A stretch of 64,000 bases of DNA from Peribacillus sp. Bi96 (GTDB taxonomy: Bacteria; Bacillota; Bacilli; Bacillales; DSM-1321), in contig NZ_CAKKLV010000003.1 in NCBI RefSeq assembly GCF_918698115.1, forward strand, positions 248,001-312,000, written 5' to 3'. The notes under the pieces were generated by a model. It did no database searches. It was not told the DNA's origin and saw only the letters and a program-made list of their open reading frames with translations. The translations under genes were made by a program, and so were the position numbers. Below, piece by piece: positions 35,910 through 46,063 of this stretch. Every line of letters begins with the position of its first letter. Position 1 is the stretch's first letter.

Positions 35910-38324
35910 TTAGAGCTTTACCTTTTGTAGGCGAAGCGCATTCAATACGACTGAAACAGAACTGAAAGCCATGGCAGCACCTGCTAACCACGGGGCAAGG
36001 AGCCCGATTGCCGCAATCGGTATTCCGATTACGTTATAGGAAAAGGCCCAGAACAGGTTTTGCTTGATATTGCGCATCGTATTCCTGCTCATGAGGATTG
36101 CATCTGCAATGCTGTTTAAATCACCGCGGATCAAAGTGATATCCGCAGCTTCCATGGCTACGTCCGTCCCGGTTCCAATAGCCATTCCAATATCAGCCAG
36201 CGCAAGCGCGGGTGCATCATTTATACCATCCCCGACCATTGCCACTTTTTTGCCGGAAGCCTGAAGTTTTTTCACTTCGTCCGCTTTCCCTTCAGGAAGG
36301 ACTTCTGCAATCACTTGGTCGATGCCCACTTGATTTCCGATGGCATTTGCTGTCCTTTGATTATCCCCCGTTATCATGATGACCCGGATATTCATCGCTT
36401 TTAACCTCTTAATCGCTGTAAGTGAGGTATCTTTAATCGTATCTGCAACAGCAATGATGCCGGTATATTCACCATCAAAGCTAGCAAGCATTGCTGTTTT
36501 CCCCTGCTCTTCAAGCTCTTCCATTGCGATTAGCGCCTTTGTAATATCCACGTGATTTTGCTTCATCAATTTACGTGTTCCAATTAATAACACTTTTTCA
36601 TCCACTATAGCCCTCACCCCATAACCGGGAATCGCTTCAAACTCCCCAACCGCGGCAAGTCTTATTTGCCTTGATTGAATTCCTTTTACGATCGATTGGG
36701 CAAGGGGATGCTCCGATTGTTTTTCAGCTGCACCGATAAGAGATAGAAACTGGACTTCTTCCATTCCGTTCTCGATAAGGACATCTGTCAAAACAGGGGT
36801 ACCATTCGTAACCGTTCCCGTTTTATCCAAAATGACCGTATCAATATGGTGAGTGGTCTCCAAGTGTTCTCCGCCTTTAAATAAAATACCGAATTCAGCA
36901 GCTCGCCCCGATCCCGCCATGATGGATGTGGGAGTGGCCAAACCTAGGGCACATGGACAAGCTATGACAAGAACGGCAATCATCGCTTCCAAAGCGGGTG
37001 TGAATTGTCCAGGGTTAACCCATATCATCCAAACGAGAAAAGTTAAAAGGGCGATACCGACAACGATGGGAACGAAAACTCCGGAAATTTGGTCTGCAAG
37101 CCGTTGAATCGGAGCTTTAGACCCTTGAGCATCTTCGACGACCTTGATGATTTGAGAAAGAGCTGTATTCCTTCCGATTTTTGTTGCTTTCATTTTGAGA
37201 AAACCATTTTTATTTAATGTTGACCCAATCACAGTATCACCGATTGCTTTATCAACCGGAATGCTCTCACCCGTTAACATGGATTCATCAACGGCGGAGT
37301 TCCCTTCGACCACTTCTCCATCGACAGGGATTTTTTCACCCGGCTTCACCAAAACCACATCACCTACGATGACCTCTTCAAGGAGTATTTCACGTTCTTC
37401 CCCATTCCTTAACACTAATGCCGTTTTAGCTTGAAGGCTCATCAATTTTTTGATGGCCTCGGAGGAACGTCCTTTTGCTTTTGCTTCAAAAAGCTTCCCT
37501 AATAGGATGAGGGTGATAAGAATGGAACTTGTTTCAAAATAAAGTTGTGCCGTATGGTGGTGCAATCCGATCGAGATGAATGCCTGATAGACACTGTAAA
37601 AATAAGCAGCAGATGTTCCCATTGCGACTAATACATCCATATTGGCACTTTTATTTTTCAAGGCTTTATAAGCACCTACATAAAACTGCTTTCCGATGAT
37701 GAATTGTACAGGAGTGGCAAGGGCCATTTGCACCCATGGATTCATGAGGAAATCAGGCATATAGATAAACGAAGTAAAGCTAAAATGGCTTACCATCGCC
37801 CATAGCAATGGAAAAGATAAAATGGCGGAAAAGATGAATTTATTCTTTTGTCTTTGAATTTCCTTTTGACGGAAATCCACTGATTCCATATTATCTTCCT
37901 TGATGATTGCCCCATACCCCAGCTTCTCGACTCTTTGAATAATGTCAACTGGTGAGGCTTCGCTGGGATCATATTCGACGGTCGCATTTTCGAGAGCTAG
38001 ATTCACATTAGCCATGTTCACTCCATCCAACTTATTTAACCCTTTTTCAATTCGCGTTGCACAGGCAGCGCAGGTCATACCCGTAATGGTAAATTCCTTT
38101 TTCTCTTTTACCACATCGTAGCCAAGATCTTGAATCTTCTTTTCAAAGTCCTGGTTGCTTAATTTTTCTGCATCATATTTGATGACTGATTTCTCAAGGG
38201 CCAAATTAACGGTCGCTTCTTCAACGCCTTCCATTTTGTTTAACCCTTTTTCAATCCTTGATGCACATGCAGCACAAGTCATACCTGAAATTTGCATACT
38301 TGTTTCTTTAATATGGTTGCTCAC
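35910..38324 (-). CDS. copA: Copper-exporting P1B-type ATPase
   Basis: An 804-residue CopA: two N-terminal metal-binding domains (GMTCAACAS at about 14, GMTCAACAT at about 82), the CPC metal site in helix 6 ([10 protein letters not shown]), phosphorylation loop [13 protein letters not shown] actuator and GDGINDAP hinge. It exports Cu(I). It starts at GTG 38324 after GGCGGGG and is downstream of copZ with its own operator-like repeat. Confidence 0.95.
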   Translation of the reverse strand: MSNHIKETSMQISGMTCAACASRIEKGLNKMEGVEEATVNLALEKSVIKYDAEKLSNQDFEKKIQDLGYDVVKEKKEFTITGMTCAACATRIEKGLNKLDGVNMANVNLALENATVEYDPSEASPVDIIQRVEKLGYGAIIKEDNMESVDFRQKEIQRQKNKFIFSAILSFPLLWAMVSHFSFTSFIYMPDFLMNPWVQMALATPVQFIIGKQFYVGAYKALKNKSANMDVLVAMGTSAAYFYSVYQAFISIGLHHHTAQLYFETSSILITLILLGKLFEAKAKGRSSEAIKKLMSLQAKTALVLRNGEEREILLEEVIVGDVVLVKPGEKIPVDGEVVEGNSAVDESMLTGESIPVDKAIGDTVIGSTLNKNGFLKMKATKIGRNTALSQIIKVVEDAQGSKAPIQRLADQISGVFVPIVVGIALLTFLVWMIWVNPGQFTPALEAMIAVLVIACPCALGLATPTSIMAGSGRAAEFGILFKGGEHLETTHHIDTVILDKTGTVTNGTPVLTDVLIENGMEEVQFLSLIGAAEKQSEHPLAQSIVKGIQSRQIRLAAVGEFEAIPGYGVRAIVDEKVLLIGTRKLMKQNHVDITKALIAMEELEEQGKTAMLASFDGEYTGIIAVADTIKDTSLTAIKRLKAMNIRVIMITGDNQRTANAIGNQVGIDQVIAEVLPEGKADEVKKLQASGKKVAMVGDGINDAPALALADIGMAIGTGTDVAMEAADITLIRGDLNSIADAILMSRNTMRNIKQNLFWAFSYNVIGIPIAAIGLLAPWLAGAAMAFSSVSVVLNALRLQKVKL

Positions 38325-38339
38325 ATCATCCCCGCCTTC

Positions 38340-38358
38340 TATACCTATATGGGGTATA
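38340..38358 (-). promoter_or_regulatory. CsoR-type operator candidate upstream of copA
   Basis: TATACC, seven bases, GGTATA, with a G4 tract. CsoR sites are GC-tract pseudopalindromes of this form. It lies between copZ and copA. Confidence 0.5.
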
Positions 38359-38401
38359 ATTTTTTGTAAAAAAGAAGTGCTTTAGGCAGCACCCTCATCA
38401 A

Positions 38402-38608
38402 TCACTCGACATCGTATCCTTGATCATCGATTGTTTCTTTTATTTTTTCAAGTGATACTTTTTCTTTATCAAACGCTACATCTACTTTTCCTGCATCCAA
38501 ATGAACTTTTACACTTTCCACACCTGACAGCTTTCCTACATTTCCTTCAACGGCATTCACACAATGACCACAAGACATTCCACTTACATTCAATGTTACA
38601 TTTTCCAT
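38402..38608 (-). CDS. copZ: Copper chaperone CopZ
   Basis: A 68-residue HMA-domain protein with the copper site GMSCGHC. It hands Cu(I) to CopA. It lies between csoR and copA, 14 bases from csoR. Confidence 0.95.
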   Translation of the reverse strand: MENVTLNVSGMSCGHCVNAVEGNVGKLSGVESVKVHLDAGKVDVAFDKEKVSLEKIKETIDDQGYDVE

Positions 38609-38622
38609 AACACACTACTCCT

Positions 38623-38970
38623 TTATTTTTTCATTAATTTTTGAATCGTTATAAGCACTTCATCTATGACCGCTGTATCCCCATCATTCAGCCGTTCAAC
38701 CACACAATTCTTTAGATGGCCCTCTAATAAAATCTTGGCCACACTATTCATTGCGCTTTGTGTAGCAGCTATCTGGGTAATCACATCATCACAATACGTA
38801 TCTTTTTCAATAAGACCCTTTATACCGCGAATTTGACCTTCGATACGATTTAACCGGGTCGTTAAATTCTTTTTTACTGCTTCTGAGTGATGACTCGTTC
38901 GGCCGTGGGAAGAGGTCGAACAGCATTCTTCTTCATTCATCGAATCTTGACCCTTTATCATTTCATCCAT
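38623..38970 (-). CDS. csoR: Copper-sensing repressor CsoR
   Basis: The 115-residue repressor has the Cu(I) ligands Cys (TYCDDVITQ), His and Cys (LLEGHLKNCVVE) in the CsoR order, so it is a copper sensor rather than CstR. An unusual N-terminal stretch holds two adjacent Cys and several His (EEECCSTSSHGRTSHH). Start at 38970, set by GGAGGGG. Confidence 0.93.
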   Translation of the reverse strand: MDEMIKGQDSMNEEECCSTSSHGRTSHHSEAVKKNLTTRLNRIEGQIRGIKGLIEKDTYCDDVITQIAATQSAMNSVAKILLEGHLKNCVVERLNDGDTAVIDEVLITIQKLMKK

Positions 38971-38995
38971 TGCCCATCCCCTCCTCACAAATTAA

Positions 38996-39020
38996 TATAC
39001 CATACCCTCCTACCCTATGC
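38996..39020 (-). promoter_or_regulatory. CsoR operator candidate upstream of csoR
   Basis: Two G/C tracts (ACCATACCC, CCTACCCTAT) overlap the expected promoter 26 bases before the csoR start. Imperfect symmetry. Confidence 0.4.
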
Positions 39021-39175
39021 AAAGAATGTGGTTTATGTTCAGTATTTACTACAATTTTATTTCTTTATTCATTTCGTTGGGATTTGGTCTTACTATATGG
39101 CCAAGCACCTAAGCTCACTTTCACATTATAAGGGACAGGTGAGTAGCAGTTCATCCATACATTTTTATTAAAACA

Positions 39176-40078
39176 TTAACCATAACCAAGTTGGGCTTCA
39201 CTATCAATTAATTGTAATTGATACTGCCTAATCAATTCTATTAATAACTCACTATATATTTTCTCGCCCGCTTCATTTTCTATTGTACTATACCCTGCTT
39301 CTTGTAATGCTGTCGCCTGCTCCGTATAAGTTTTAGAAGAAAATAAACCATTCTTTTCATATCGAGGATTTTCAGTTAAAAAAGCTGCATGATCTTGGAG
39401 AGAATCGGAAATCGTATCATACACTCTAAAATCAGCTTGAATATTCTCTTCATGAAATTCTCTCGTACTTATATTTGCCGACTTGCCATCCCAGTTATAA
39501 CTTTTTATCCCAAATATATTGTTATACTTCACAGACAACTCTGATTTTCCCCAACCGGATTCCAATATAGCTTGTGCTATTGTAATAGAAGGAAGAATAC
39601 CATTTTCTTTATAATTATCAATGGCCCCCTCTTTTATGCTGGAAATGAAACTCACTTGCACGCTATCATTATTTTCTATATTTGAGCTAGTCTCACCATT
39701 TAAATATTTCAAATATGCATTGACTTCTTTTTTTTGTTTTTCACTATAAGCTAACGCTTCAATCACTTCATCAACCCCTTTCAATCGATATTGATTTTTC
39801 TTCTTCTCAATAAACAAATTTGCCGTCTTTTCTATTTCTTGCTTTGTCATTGTGTCTAGTGCATATTCCACACTCGCTATCGCAGCAACGTCTTTCCAGT
39901 TCACTTGTATTTTCCCAATACTTGTCTTATCAACAACATTTTGAATTTCTTTCATTTTTTCTGTAGAAATTGAGTTTATATCAAATAATTTTATAAAATT
40001 CAGAGCTACTATCAATATCAATGTAAAAAAAATGATTTTTCCTAATCTTGCTCGTTTCACTTTTCTTCCCCTTTTCAT
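39176..40078 (-). CDS. GH73-type glucosaminidase (LytG-like), membrane-anchored
   Basis: A 300-residue protein with a basic N-terminus and one signal-anchor helix (13-32). Residues 140-295 form a glucosaminidase domain with catalytic Glu in AILESGWGKS and the YNNIFGIKSY block. It should cleave peptidoglycan glycan strands outside the membrane. The IS element at 40178 inserted about 100 bases upstream of its start and may alter its promoter. Confidence 0.85.
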   Translation of the reverse strand: MKRGRKVKRARLGKIIFFTLILIVALNFIKLFDINSISTEKMKEIQNVVDKTSIGKIQVNWKDVAAIASVEYALDTMTKQEIEKTANLFIEKKKNQYRLKGVDEVIEALAYSEKQKKEVNAYLKYLNGETSSNIENNDSVQVSFISSIKEGAIDNYKENGILPSITIAQAILESGWGKSELSVKYNNIFGIKSYNWDGKSANISTREFHEENIQADFRVYDTISDSLQDHAAFLTENPRYEKNGLFSSKTYTEQATALQEAGYSTIENEAGEKIYSELLIELIRQYQLQLIDSEAQLGYG

Positions 40079-40152
40079 CCCTTATTTGGAACATCGAAAG
40101 TCCATCTCTAATTTATATAGTACCTTTCATATGTCACAACAGTATGACAAAA

Positions 40153-40177
40153 AAGCATCACCAATGTGGTGATGCCC
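40153..40177. repeat. 25-bp direct duplication, left copy
   Basis: Identical to 41876-41900. The unit is itself a hairpin (GCATCACC/GGTGATGC). On the minus strand this copy is followed by CTTTTTTG, so it is a complete terminator. Confidence 0.85.
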
Positions 40178-40244
40178 CAGACTGTAGACAAACTCGATGA
40201 AAATCGAGTTTGCCTACAATATTTTTTTTGCTTTTACAATTTGG

Positions 40245-40380
40245 ACGTTGATTTCCACTCCAGGCACTCGCTTTCCGCGGGCGGTCCGGGAGCCTCCTCG
40301 GCTTTCGCCTGCGGGGTCTCCCTTAGACGCGCTTTTCCCGCAGGAGTCTCGTTCCTTCCGTTCCAATCAACTTTGTTTTA
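40245..40380. repeat. GC-rich palindromic leader of the IS
   Basis: This block (CTCGCTTTCCGCGGGCGGTC... to ...TCCAATCAAC) is far richer in GC than its surroundings and has inverted arms TTGATT/AATCAA near its ends. Similar GC-rich blocks are, from memory, widespread in Bacillus genomes upstream of IS1182-like transposases. Confidence 0.55.
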
Positions 40381-40446
40381 ACTTTTAGATAGAACCCTTT
40401 TGCCTAGATTCTTTTTTGTTTTAAAATAGAAGTATTAAAACTTGAG

Positions 40447-41765
40447 GTGATGAGGATGCTTTCTAAACATGATTCTATTCAGCGAGATCAACTGGAAATG
40501 ATTACTTTAGATCAACTGGTGCCACCGAACCATTTGGTTCGGAAAATGGAGGCTGCCATTGATTTCACTTTCATTTATGACTTGGTGAAAGATATGTATT
40601 CAGAGGTAGGACGCCCAAGTATTGATCCAGTTATTTTAGTGAAACTGACATTCATCCAATATACCTTCGGTATTCGTTCCATGCGTAAAACGATTGAAGA
40701 AGTTGAAACAAATATGGCGTACCGTTGGTTCTTAGGCTACGGTTTCCATGATAAAGCACCTCATTTCTCTACGTTCAGGAAAAATTATGAGCGACGCTTT
40801 AAAGATACAGACCTGTTTGAACAGATTTTCTATGGCATTTTAATGACAGCTGCTGATAGTAAGTTGATAAGTGCAGAGCACATATTCGTCGATTCCACAC
40901 ATGTGAAAGCCAGTGCGAACAAGAGGAAATTTGAAAAGAAAATCGTTCGCAAAGAAACACGAGCGTATCAAGGACGCCTTCAAGATGAAATAAATCAAGA
41001 TCGTGAAAATCATGGAAAGAAGCCTTTTCCACCAGATAAATTTGTTAAGGAAGAAACCAAAGGAATAAAAGAAAGTACAACTGATTCTGAGAGTGGCTAC
41101 TATGTGAAAGATGAACGAACAAAACAGTTTGCCTATTCATTCCACGCGGCCGCAGACCTCAACGGTTTTGTATTAGGAACGATTGTAACACCTGGAAATA
41201 CACATGATAGTCATATCTTAGAGCCACTTGTTGAACAAGTGATTGAGAAAGTTGTAAAACCGGAAGCCGTTGCCGCAGATGCAGCTTATAAAACACCGGC
41301 GATTACAAACTACCTATTTAACAAAAAAATCATACCGGCTTTACCCTATACACGTCCTCGAACAATTGTTACCTTTGCCCTTCGGGCGAGTTATAAACGT
41401 ACTCAACAACAAATAAAGAGGGCTATCGCGAGTACAAATCGCCCAAACACATCTGTACAATATGCTCATCTTTATCACAGTGTACAGAAAGCAAAGTTTA
41501 TCAAAAAGTGGTGACACGGCATATCTGGCAAACGCATGTGGAAGAAGCAGATCATCTGCGTCATCATCAAGATGTAAGACCTATATATGCGAAACGTAAA
41601 GAAACGATTGAGCTTGTATTCGTAGATGCAAAAGAAAAGCATGGTATGCGTTGGACTACTTTAAGGGGACTTAAAAAATTATCGATGCAGACGATGCTTA
41701 CTTTCGCTGCCATTAATTTAAAGAAGATGGCCAATTGGACATGGCAAGATCCAAAAATGGCCTAA
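40447..41765 (+). pseudogene. IS1182-family transposase, disrupted
   Basis: The N-terminal 300 codons (MLSKHDSIQRDQLEMITLDQ, FVDSTHVKASANK) are intact. After PYTRPRT near 41360 the frame shifts; the original reading resumes as CYLCPSGEL, then a TAA, then YSTTNKEGYREYKS and on to 41765 (TTLRGLKKLSMQTMLTFAA). About 17 residues appear deleted at the junction. Confidence 0.85.
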
Positions 41766-41875
41766 CATAGTGGGCTCGTAGAGCCCCAATCTCTTAACTT
41801 TAGGCGAAAATTCAAAAGGGGTTTCAAAAGGGGTTCGGAATTTTTTAATTCCGAACCCCTTTTGTCTACAAACTG

Positions 41876-41900
41876 AAGCATCACCAATGTGGTGATGCCC
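41876..41900. repeat. 25-bp direct duplication, right copy
   Basis: This copy abuts the histidine kinase stop codon. It keeps the hairpin but has lost the T run to the IS insertion. Confidence 0.85.
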
Positions 41901-43291
41901 TACTGTGTTTCAAACCATATCGTAAAATGAATATTCATCCCGTTTAAAGTAACTTCATATCTTAAATCATTTTTAGCCAATATATTGGCTACTATTGCCA
42001 AGCCCAATCCCGTTCCAGAAATTTCTTTATTTCTCGATTCTTCTATCACATAAAAAGAATCCCATATATTTTGCAAATGTTCTTCTTTTACTATTGTTGT
42101 TTTATTTTTTATTTCGAATTTCAAACTGCCGTCAAGATCATTCTCCAATGTTATGACAAAAAAGTCTTCTTCCCCATACTTAATGGCGTTGCTAATAAGG
42201 TTGTTAAATACAATATCCATTTGTCTTTTATCTGCTTTTACCATGCATTTCTCAGCTGAATCTAAGTGATCGCGAACTTCTATGCCATCGTTATTCAATA
42301 GAGCTTTATAATGTAAAATTAACTTTTGGAGAAACACTCTTAAATCAAACATTTCTTTGCTAACATCCAAGGCTTGAACTTTAGCAAGCATAATTAAATG
42401 ATCTACCATATCGGATGTATTTCTCACTTGTTCCAAGATAACATTCGTATATGTGCCATCATCAAAGCCATCCTTTATGCCTATTGTATAGGCTTGTATT
42501 AATGATAATGGTGTTTTTACTTCATGGGATATGTTTGATACCAATGTATTTAAATTTTGATTTTTCATTTCTAATTGGAAATGGGCATTTTTTAAGCGAG
42601 TGCTCATATCATTGATACTGTGAGATAATTCCTCTATTTCATCTCCCGACTTTATATTTACTTGTTTAAAGTTCAAATTGGCAATATCCTTTGCCACACT
42701 TTGTAGCTTTTCTAATGGAGTAATGATTTTTTTAGAATAATAAGCGACTAACAATAAGATAATGATGATTCCGAAAACAATGGAGTAAAAATTTAATTGA
42801 TTGATAATTTTCATTGCATCGGTATTATGAACGACAACTGTACCGATTAAAACAAGATGACCCTCCTGTTCATACAATAAAGTCAGAAAGCTTGACTTTA
42901 TTTTCCCTTGATTATATAACTGTTTAACTGTCTTACCCTCGTTAACCTTTTTTATTGTATCTTCCGTTATCCAAAACTTATTCAATGGAATTTTTTCTTT
43001 GTATAGGCTAAATTGCATTAGCTCATTCAGTTCATCGATATTACCAGTGCTTTCAATGATAACGATTGTTACATTATTAACACTTTCGGCGGAATTTTCG
43101 ATTTCCATTAACTTATTAATACTCAAATCATTTATTTCATCATATGTTGAAGTGAGTTTTTGCTTCATTTTATACAAATAATAATCAGACAAGAAATAGT
43201 TGTTCAATAAATAAGATACACCGAAAACGATTACCATTATTATACTGACCATGGATAATAATTTATTGCTTATTTTATTGCTCTTTATCAT
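41900..43291 (-). CDS. Sensor histidine kinase
   Basis: The 463-residue kinase has two membrane helices (about 12-35 and 160-180) flanking an extracellular sensor, a HAMP domain, the phosphoacceptor His in NISHEVKTPLSLIQAY, the N box (FNNLISNAIKYGE) and G box (GTGLGLAIV). Start at 43291 overlaps the response-regulator stop by 17 bases. Confidence 0.9.
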   Translation of the reverse strand: MIKSNKISNKLLSMVSIIMVIVFGVSYLLNNYFLSDYYLYKMKQKLTSTYDEINDLSINKLMEIENSAESVNNVTIVIIESTGNIDELNELMQFSLYKEKIPLNKFWITEDTIKKVNEGKTVKQLYNQGKIKSSFLTLLYEQEGHLVLIGTVVVHNTDAMKIINQLNFYSIVFGIIIILLLVAYYSKKIITPLEKLQSVAKDIANLNFKQVNIKSGDEIEELSHSINDMSTRLKNAHFQLEMKNQNLNTLVSNISHEVKTPLSLIQAYTIGIKDGFDDGTYTNVILEQVRNTSDMVDHLIMLAKVQALDVSKEMFDLRVFLQKLILHYKALLNNDGIEVRDHLDSAEKCMVKADKRQMDIVFNNLISNAIKYGEEDFFVITLENDLDGSLKFEIKNKTTIVKEEHLQNIWDSFYVIEESRNKEISGTGLGLAIVANILAKNDLRYEVTLNGMNIHFTIWFETQ

Positions 43292-43922
43292 GGAAGCTAT
43301 ACCCCAATCCCCTATGAGTGAGAATGTTGTGCGCACCAATCTTATCCCGCAATCTATTAATATGTGTGTCGACTGTTCTTTCTTCACCGATATAACTCAT
43401 ACCCCATACCATTGATAACAAGGTATCTCTGGACAATATTTGTCCTTTATTTTTATACAAAAACGCCAACAACTCAAATTCTTTTTTGTAAAGGCTAATT
43501 TCATTACCATTTCTATATACTTTCATTCTAAGTAAATCGATTTTCAAGTCCCTGATTCCAACTATTTTTTCCATACCAAGCATCTTTTTCACCCTAAGAA
43601 TCAAGATTCGTGGGTCAAATGGTTTTCGGATATACTCATCGGCTCCAATATCAAGTGCACTGAATTCATCATCATTAGAAGACCTTGCTGTCAACATCAC
43701 TATTTTCACCATGCTCATTTTCTTTATTTGGGAACAAACTTCCAAACCGTTTAATTTCGGCATCATCCAATCCAACACAACCAAATCGATTTTATTAGAA
43801 AAGAAGAGATCCAAAGCCTCTTCACCATCAAAGGCAACATACACATTAAATCCTTCTTTCTCGAAATAAGTCTTCAATATGGCTGTCAATCGTTTTTCAT
43901 CATCAGCTATCAAAATATTCAT
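43275..43922 (-). CDS. OmpR/PhoB-type response regulator
   Basis: A 215-residue regulator: receiver domain with acceptor Asp in VVLDWMMPKL (about residue 52) and Lys in IRKPFDP, followed by a winged helix (ERTVDTHINRLRDKIG). It is paired with the downstream kinase. The signal is unknown. Confidence 0.93.
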   Translation of the reverse strand: MNILIADDEKRLTAILKTYFEKEGFNVYVAFDGEEALDLFFSNKIDLVVLDWMMPKLNGLEVCSQIKKMSMVKIVMLTARSSNDDEFSALDIGADEYIRKPFDPRILILRVKKMLGMEKIVGIRDLKIDLLRMKVYRNGNEISLYKKEFELLAFLYKNKGQILSRDTLLSMVWGMSYIGEERTVDTHINRLRDKIGAHNILTHRGLGYSFHDKEQ

Positions 43923-43948
43923 TGGAAAATACTCTCCTTATACATCCT

Positions 43949-43986
43949 AAAAAAGTGAAACCTTATTATAAGACTTCACTTTCTTT
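43949..43986 (-). terminator. Terminator of the GH5 gene
   Basis: AAAGTGAA and TTCACTTT pair around a 15-base loop, followed on the minus strand by TTTTTTA; separates GH5 from the two-component genes. Confidence 0.75.
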
Positions 43987-44012
43987 TTATGTTTTATTAC
44001 AAATCAAATTTA

Positions 44013-45296
44013 TTACCTCATAAGTTCCTTTTTCAACACATTCCAAATCGGATTATTTACTTCTATTTCTTCTCTGTTTGGCTTTTCACCATTCTCTACC
44101 GCCTCCCAGTATTCCCATTTAGGTGCCTGATTCCCGAGTTGATAATCCATCCCTTCCCAAGTATCTTCACGGAATGCATAAAAGGACCAATGCCATCCAT
44201 ATTCATTGAAAACTGATATTAGGTCGGCTATATACCTGTCGGAGCCTTCGACGCTACGATTAATACCAAATTCTTCGGCTATGATCCGATTAGCTGGTAT
44301 ATTATTTTCTTTTGCCCACTTCCTAACAGGTTCTAAAAATTCCTTTAACGCACTTCTATCAAATGTTTTCTCTGTTTTTCCTTCTCCAACTCTCACTGGG
44401 CCAGGGTATTTGTATTTAAATCCTTTTCTTTTATTTTGACTTGTCATCTCATATGGCTCATACATATGGAACGCATATAGAACTTTATCATCCTTAATTG
44501 GTTTTAAATATTTAAATGCCCATGGTGTGGCATAAAGACCAGAATTCAGGATAATAGGTGTATCTTTATCCACAGTTCGAACGGAATGTACAATGGTTTT
44601 ATACAATTCATTTAAATCTGCTGCTGAATTTTCTACTTTGTTATACCACCTACTATAATCCTCTGACCAAAAATCATTGAATCCTGATGCCGTTTCGGGA
44701 TGTGGTTCATTAATCAAGTTATATCCTATCACAGCAGGATGATCCTTCAATCTCAGCGCTAGATCCCTCCAGAATAAAGCGGATTGTTGATGATACCTAA
44801 AATCTTTCCATATGCGATCATCATTTTCATAATTATTAAACTGGCGCCATCGATTTCCTGGAAGACTTAGTACTGTCAATACAACCTTAGATCCATGTTC
44901 ATACGCAGAATCCAGATCTGACTTCAATTCTGCAAAATCTTCCTCATCGATACCTTTGTATTCATCTGCATTTCCCATTAAAAAATCTTTTTTAGGCTGA
45001 TCATCAGGCTGGTCATTAAACAAGAAATCATGGTCTTTTGCCCATTTATCTGGAGCCAAACGAATATATTCAATATTAACCTCATTAGCAGCTTTATAGT
45101 TTTCAGGTAAGGATTTCGAATTCATAAAATTCGTCCCCTTTTTCTGTTCAGCCCAAAACCCAACCTTACCATTAGAAGTGTCGTCAGCTATTAGTTCTAG
45201 CTCTTTTTCCTCCTTCGGATTAATCGTACTGCATCCAGATACGAATAGTACCATCATTGTCAATATAAAGGAAATCAAAATTTTAATAATTTTCAT
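44013..45296 (-). CDS. GH5 glycoside hydrolase, lipoprotein
   Basis: A 427-residue protein with a lipoprotein signal (lipobox FVSGC, Cys about 22) and a TIM-barrel of the cellulase (GH5) family: acid/base Glu in NLINEPHPE and nucleophile Glu in IIAEEFGI. It should act on a beta-glucan or mannan at the cell surface; specificity cannot be read from the sequence. Confidence 0.88.
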   Translation of the reverse strand: MKIIKILISFILTMMVLFVSGCSTINPKEEKELELIADDTSNGKVGFWAEQKKGTNFMNSKSLPENYKAANEVNIEYIRLAPDKWAKDHDFLFNDQPDDQPKKDFLMGNADEYKGIDEEDFAELKSDLDSAYEHGSKVVLTVLSLPGNRWRQFNNYENDDRIWKDFRYHQQSALFWRDLALRLKDHPAVIGYNLINEPHPETASGFNDFWSEDYSRWYNKVENSAADLNELYKTIVHSVRTVDKDTPIILNSGLYATPWAFKYLKPIKDDKVLYAFHMYEPYEMTSQNKRKGFKYKYPGPVRVGEGKTEKTFDRSALKEFLEPVRKWAKENNIPANRIIAEEFGINRSVEGSDRYIADLISVFNEYGWHWSFYAFREDTWEGMDYQLGNQAPKWEYWEAVENGEKPNREEIEVNNPIWNVLKKELMR

Positions 45297-45489
45297 GTAG
45301 TTCTCCTAACCTATATTTTTTTCAAGTTCACCACTCATATGTATTGTAGAAAATGTTTGTTACAGAAATGTCACAATGATTTCTCTGGCCTACAAACCAT
45401 CCTTTACGTAAGGTTCCTATATAGTAAGAAACAATCTTGCTTGACTCACGGAAACAACCAGAACAATGAGTTAAATCTGTAATACGAAA

Positions 45490-45526
45490 ACAAAAAAACG
45501 CTGAAACATGTATCCTCAGCGTTTTT
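45490..45526 (-). terminator. Terminator after the 45562 gene
   Basis: AAACGCTGA and TCAGCGTTT with seven A and seven T flanks; efficient on both strands. Confidence 0.85.
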
Positions 45527-45561
45527 TTGTCTATTTGATTTAAGATCCCTAAATTTGATGA

Positions 45562-45867
45562 TCACTGTCCGTTTGAAATATTATGATTCCTTTTCTTTTT
45601 CACTAAAAGAATGATGGCAATGATAAAAGCTACTACGCTATAGATCCAGGTAAACATAAAGGCCAGGCCCAATCCGATATTCGCATCCATATAATCGCTT
45701 TTCACATGATCTATGGCTAAATATAGAAGCGGTGCACCTCCAATGATGAGTAGGATGACCAAGAGAACATTCAATTTCGGATTCCTTGTTGATAAAATAA
45801 TAATGATAAAGGATAGCAAGAGAAACGCTTCCGATACTATCGTCAAAGTTACCAGATTGCTCATCAT
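45562..45867 (-). CDS. Hypothetical three-helix membrane protein
   Basis: A 101-residue protein with three hydrophobic segments and a basic tail (LVKKKRNHN). AGGAG precedes the ATG. Family not recognised. Confidence 0.65.
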   Translation of the reverse strand: MMSNLVTLTIVSEAFLLLSFIIIILSTRNPKLNVLLVILLIIGGAPLLYLAIDHVKSDYMDANIGLGLAFMFTWIYSVVAFIIAIILLVKKKRNHNISNGQ

Positions 45868-46011
45868 AATTCACTCCTAATCGTGGTTGCATTAATGGAA
45901 TATTTTAGTTGTGTTCACTTATATCTATGTTCCTTTTCAATCCTTTTTCATAAATCCCATAATATTTATTTATCATTAACTGTGTGTACTGCTGACTATA
46001 GGGCACAACTT

Positions 46012-46060
46012 ATTAAAAAAACCTGAATACCTCCAAAAGGCAATGAAGGATCCAGGTTTC
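46012..46060 (-). terminator. Terminator of the ABC exporter genes
   Basis: AAACCTG/CAGGTTT stem enclosing a long loop, then TTTTTTT on the minus strand. Confidence 0.7.
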
Positions 46061-46063
46061 ATG

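Larger units (their letters stand above)
40178..41875 (+). mobile_element. IS1182-family insertion sequence, inactive copy
   Basis: About 1.7 kb bounded by terminal inverted repeats (CAGACTGTAGACAAA left; CAGTTTGTAGACAAA from the right end, inverted) and flanked by a 25-bp direct repeat. It holds one disrupted transposase gene, a GC-rich 5' leader and a terminal hairpin (41827-41863). Confidence 0.85.
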
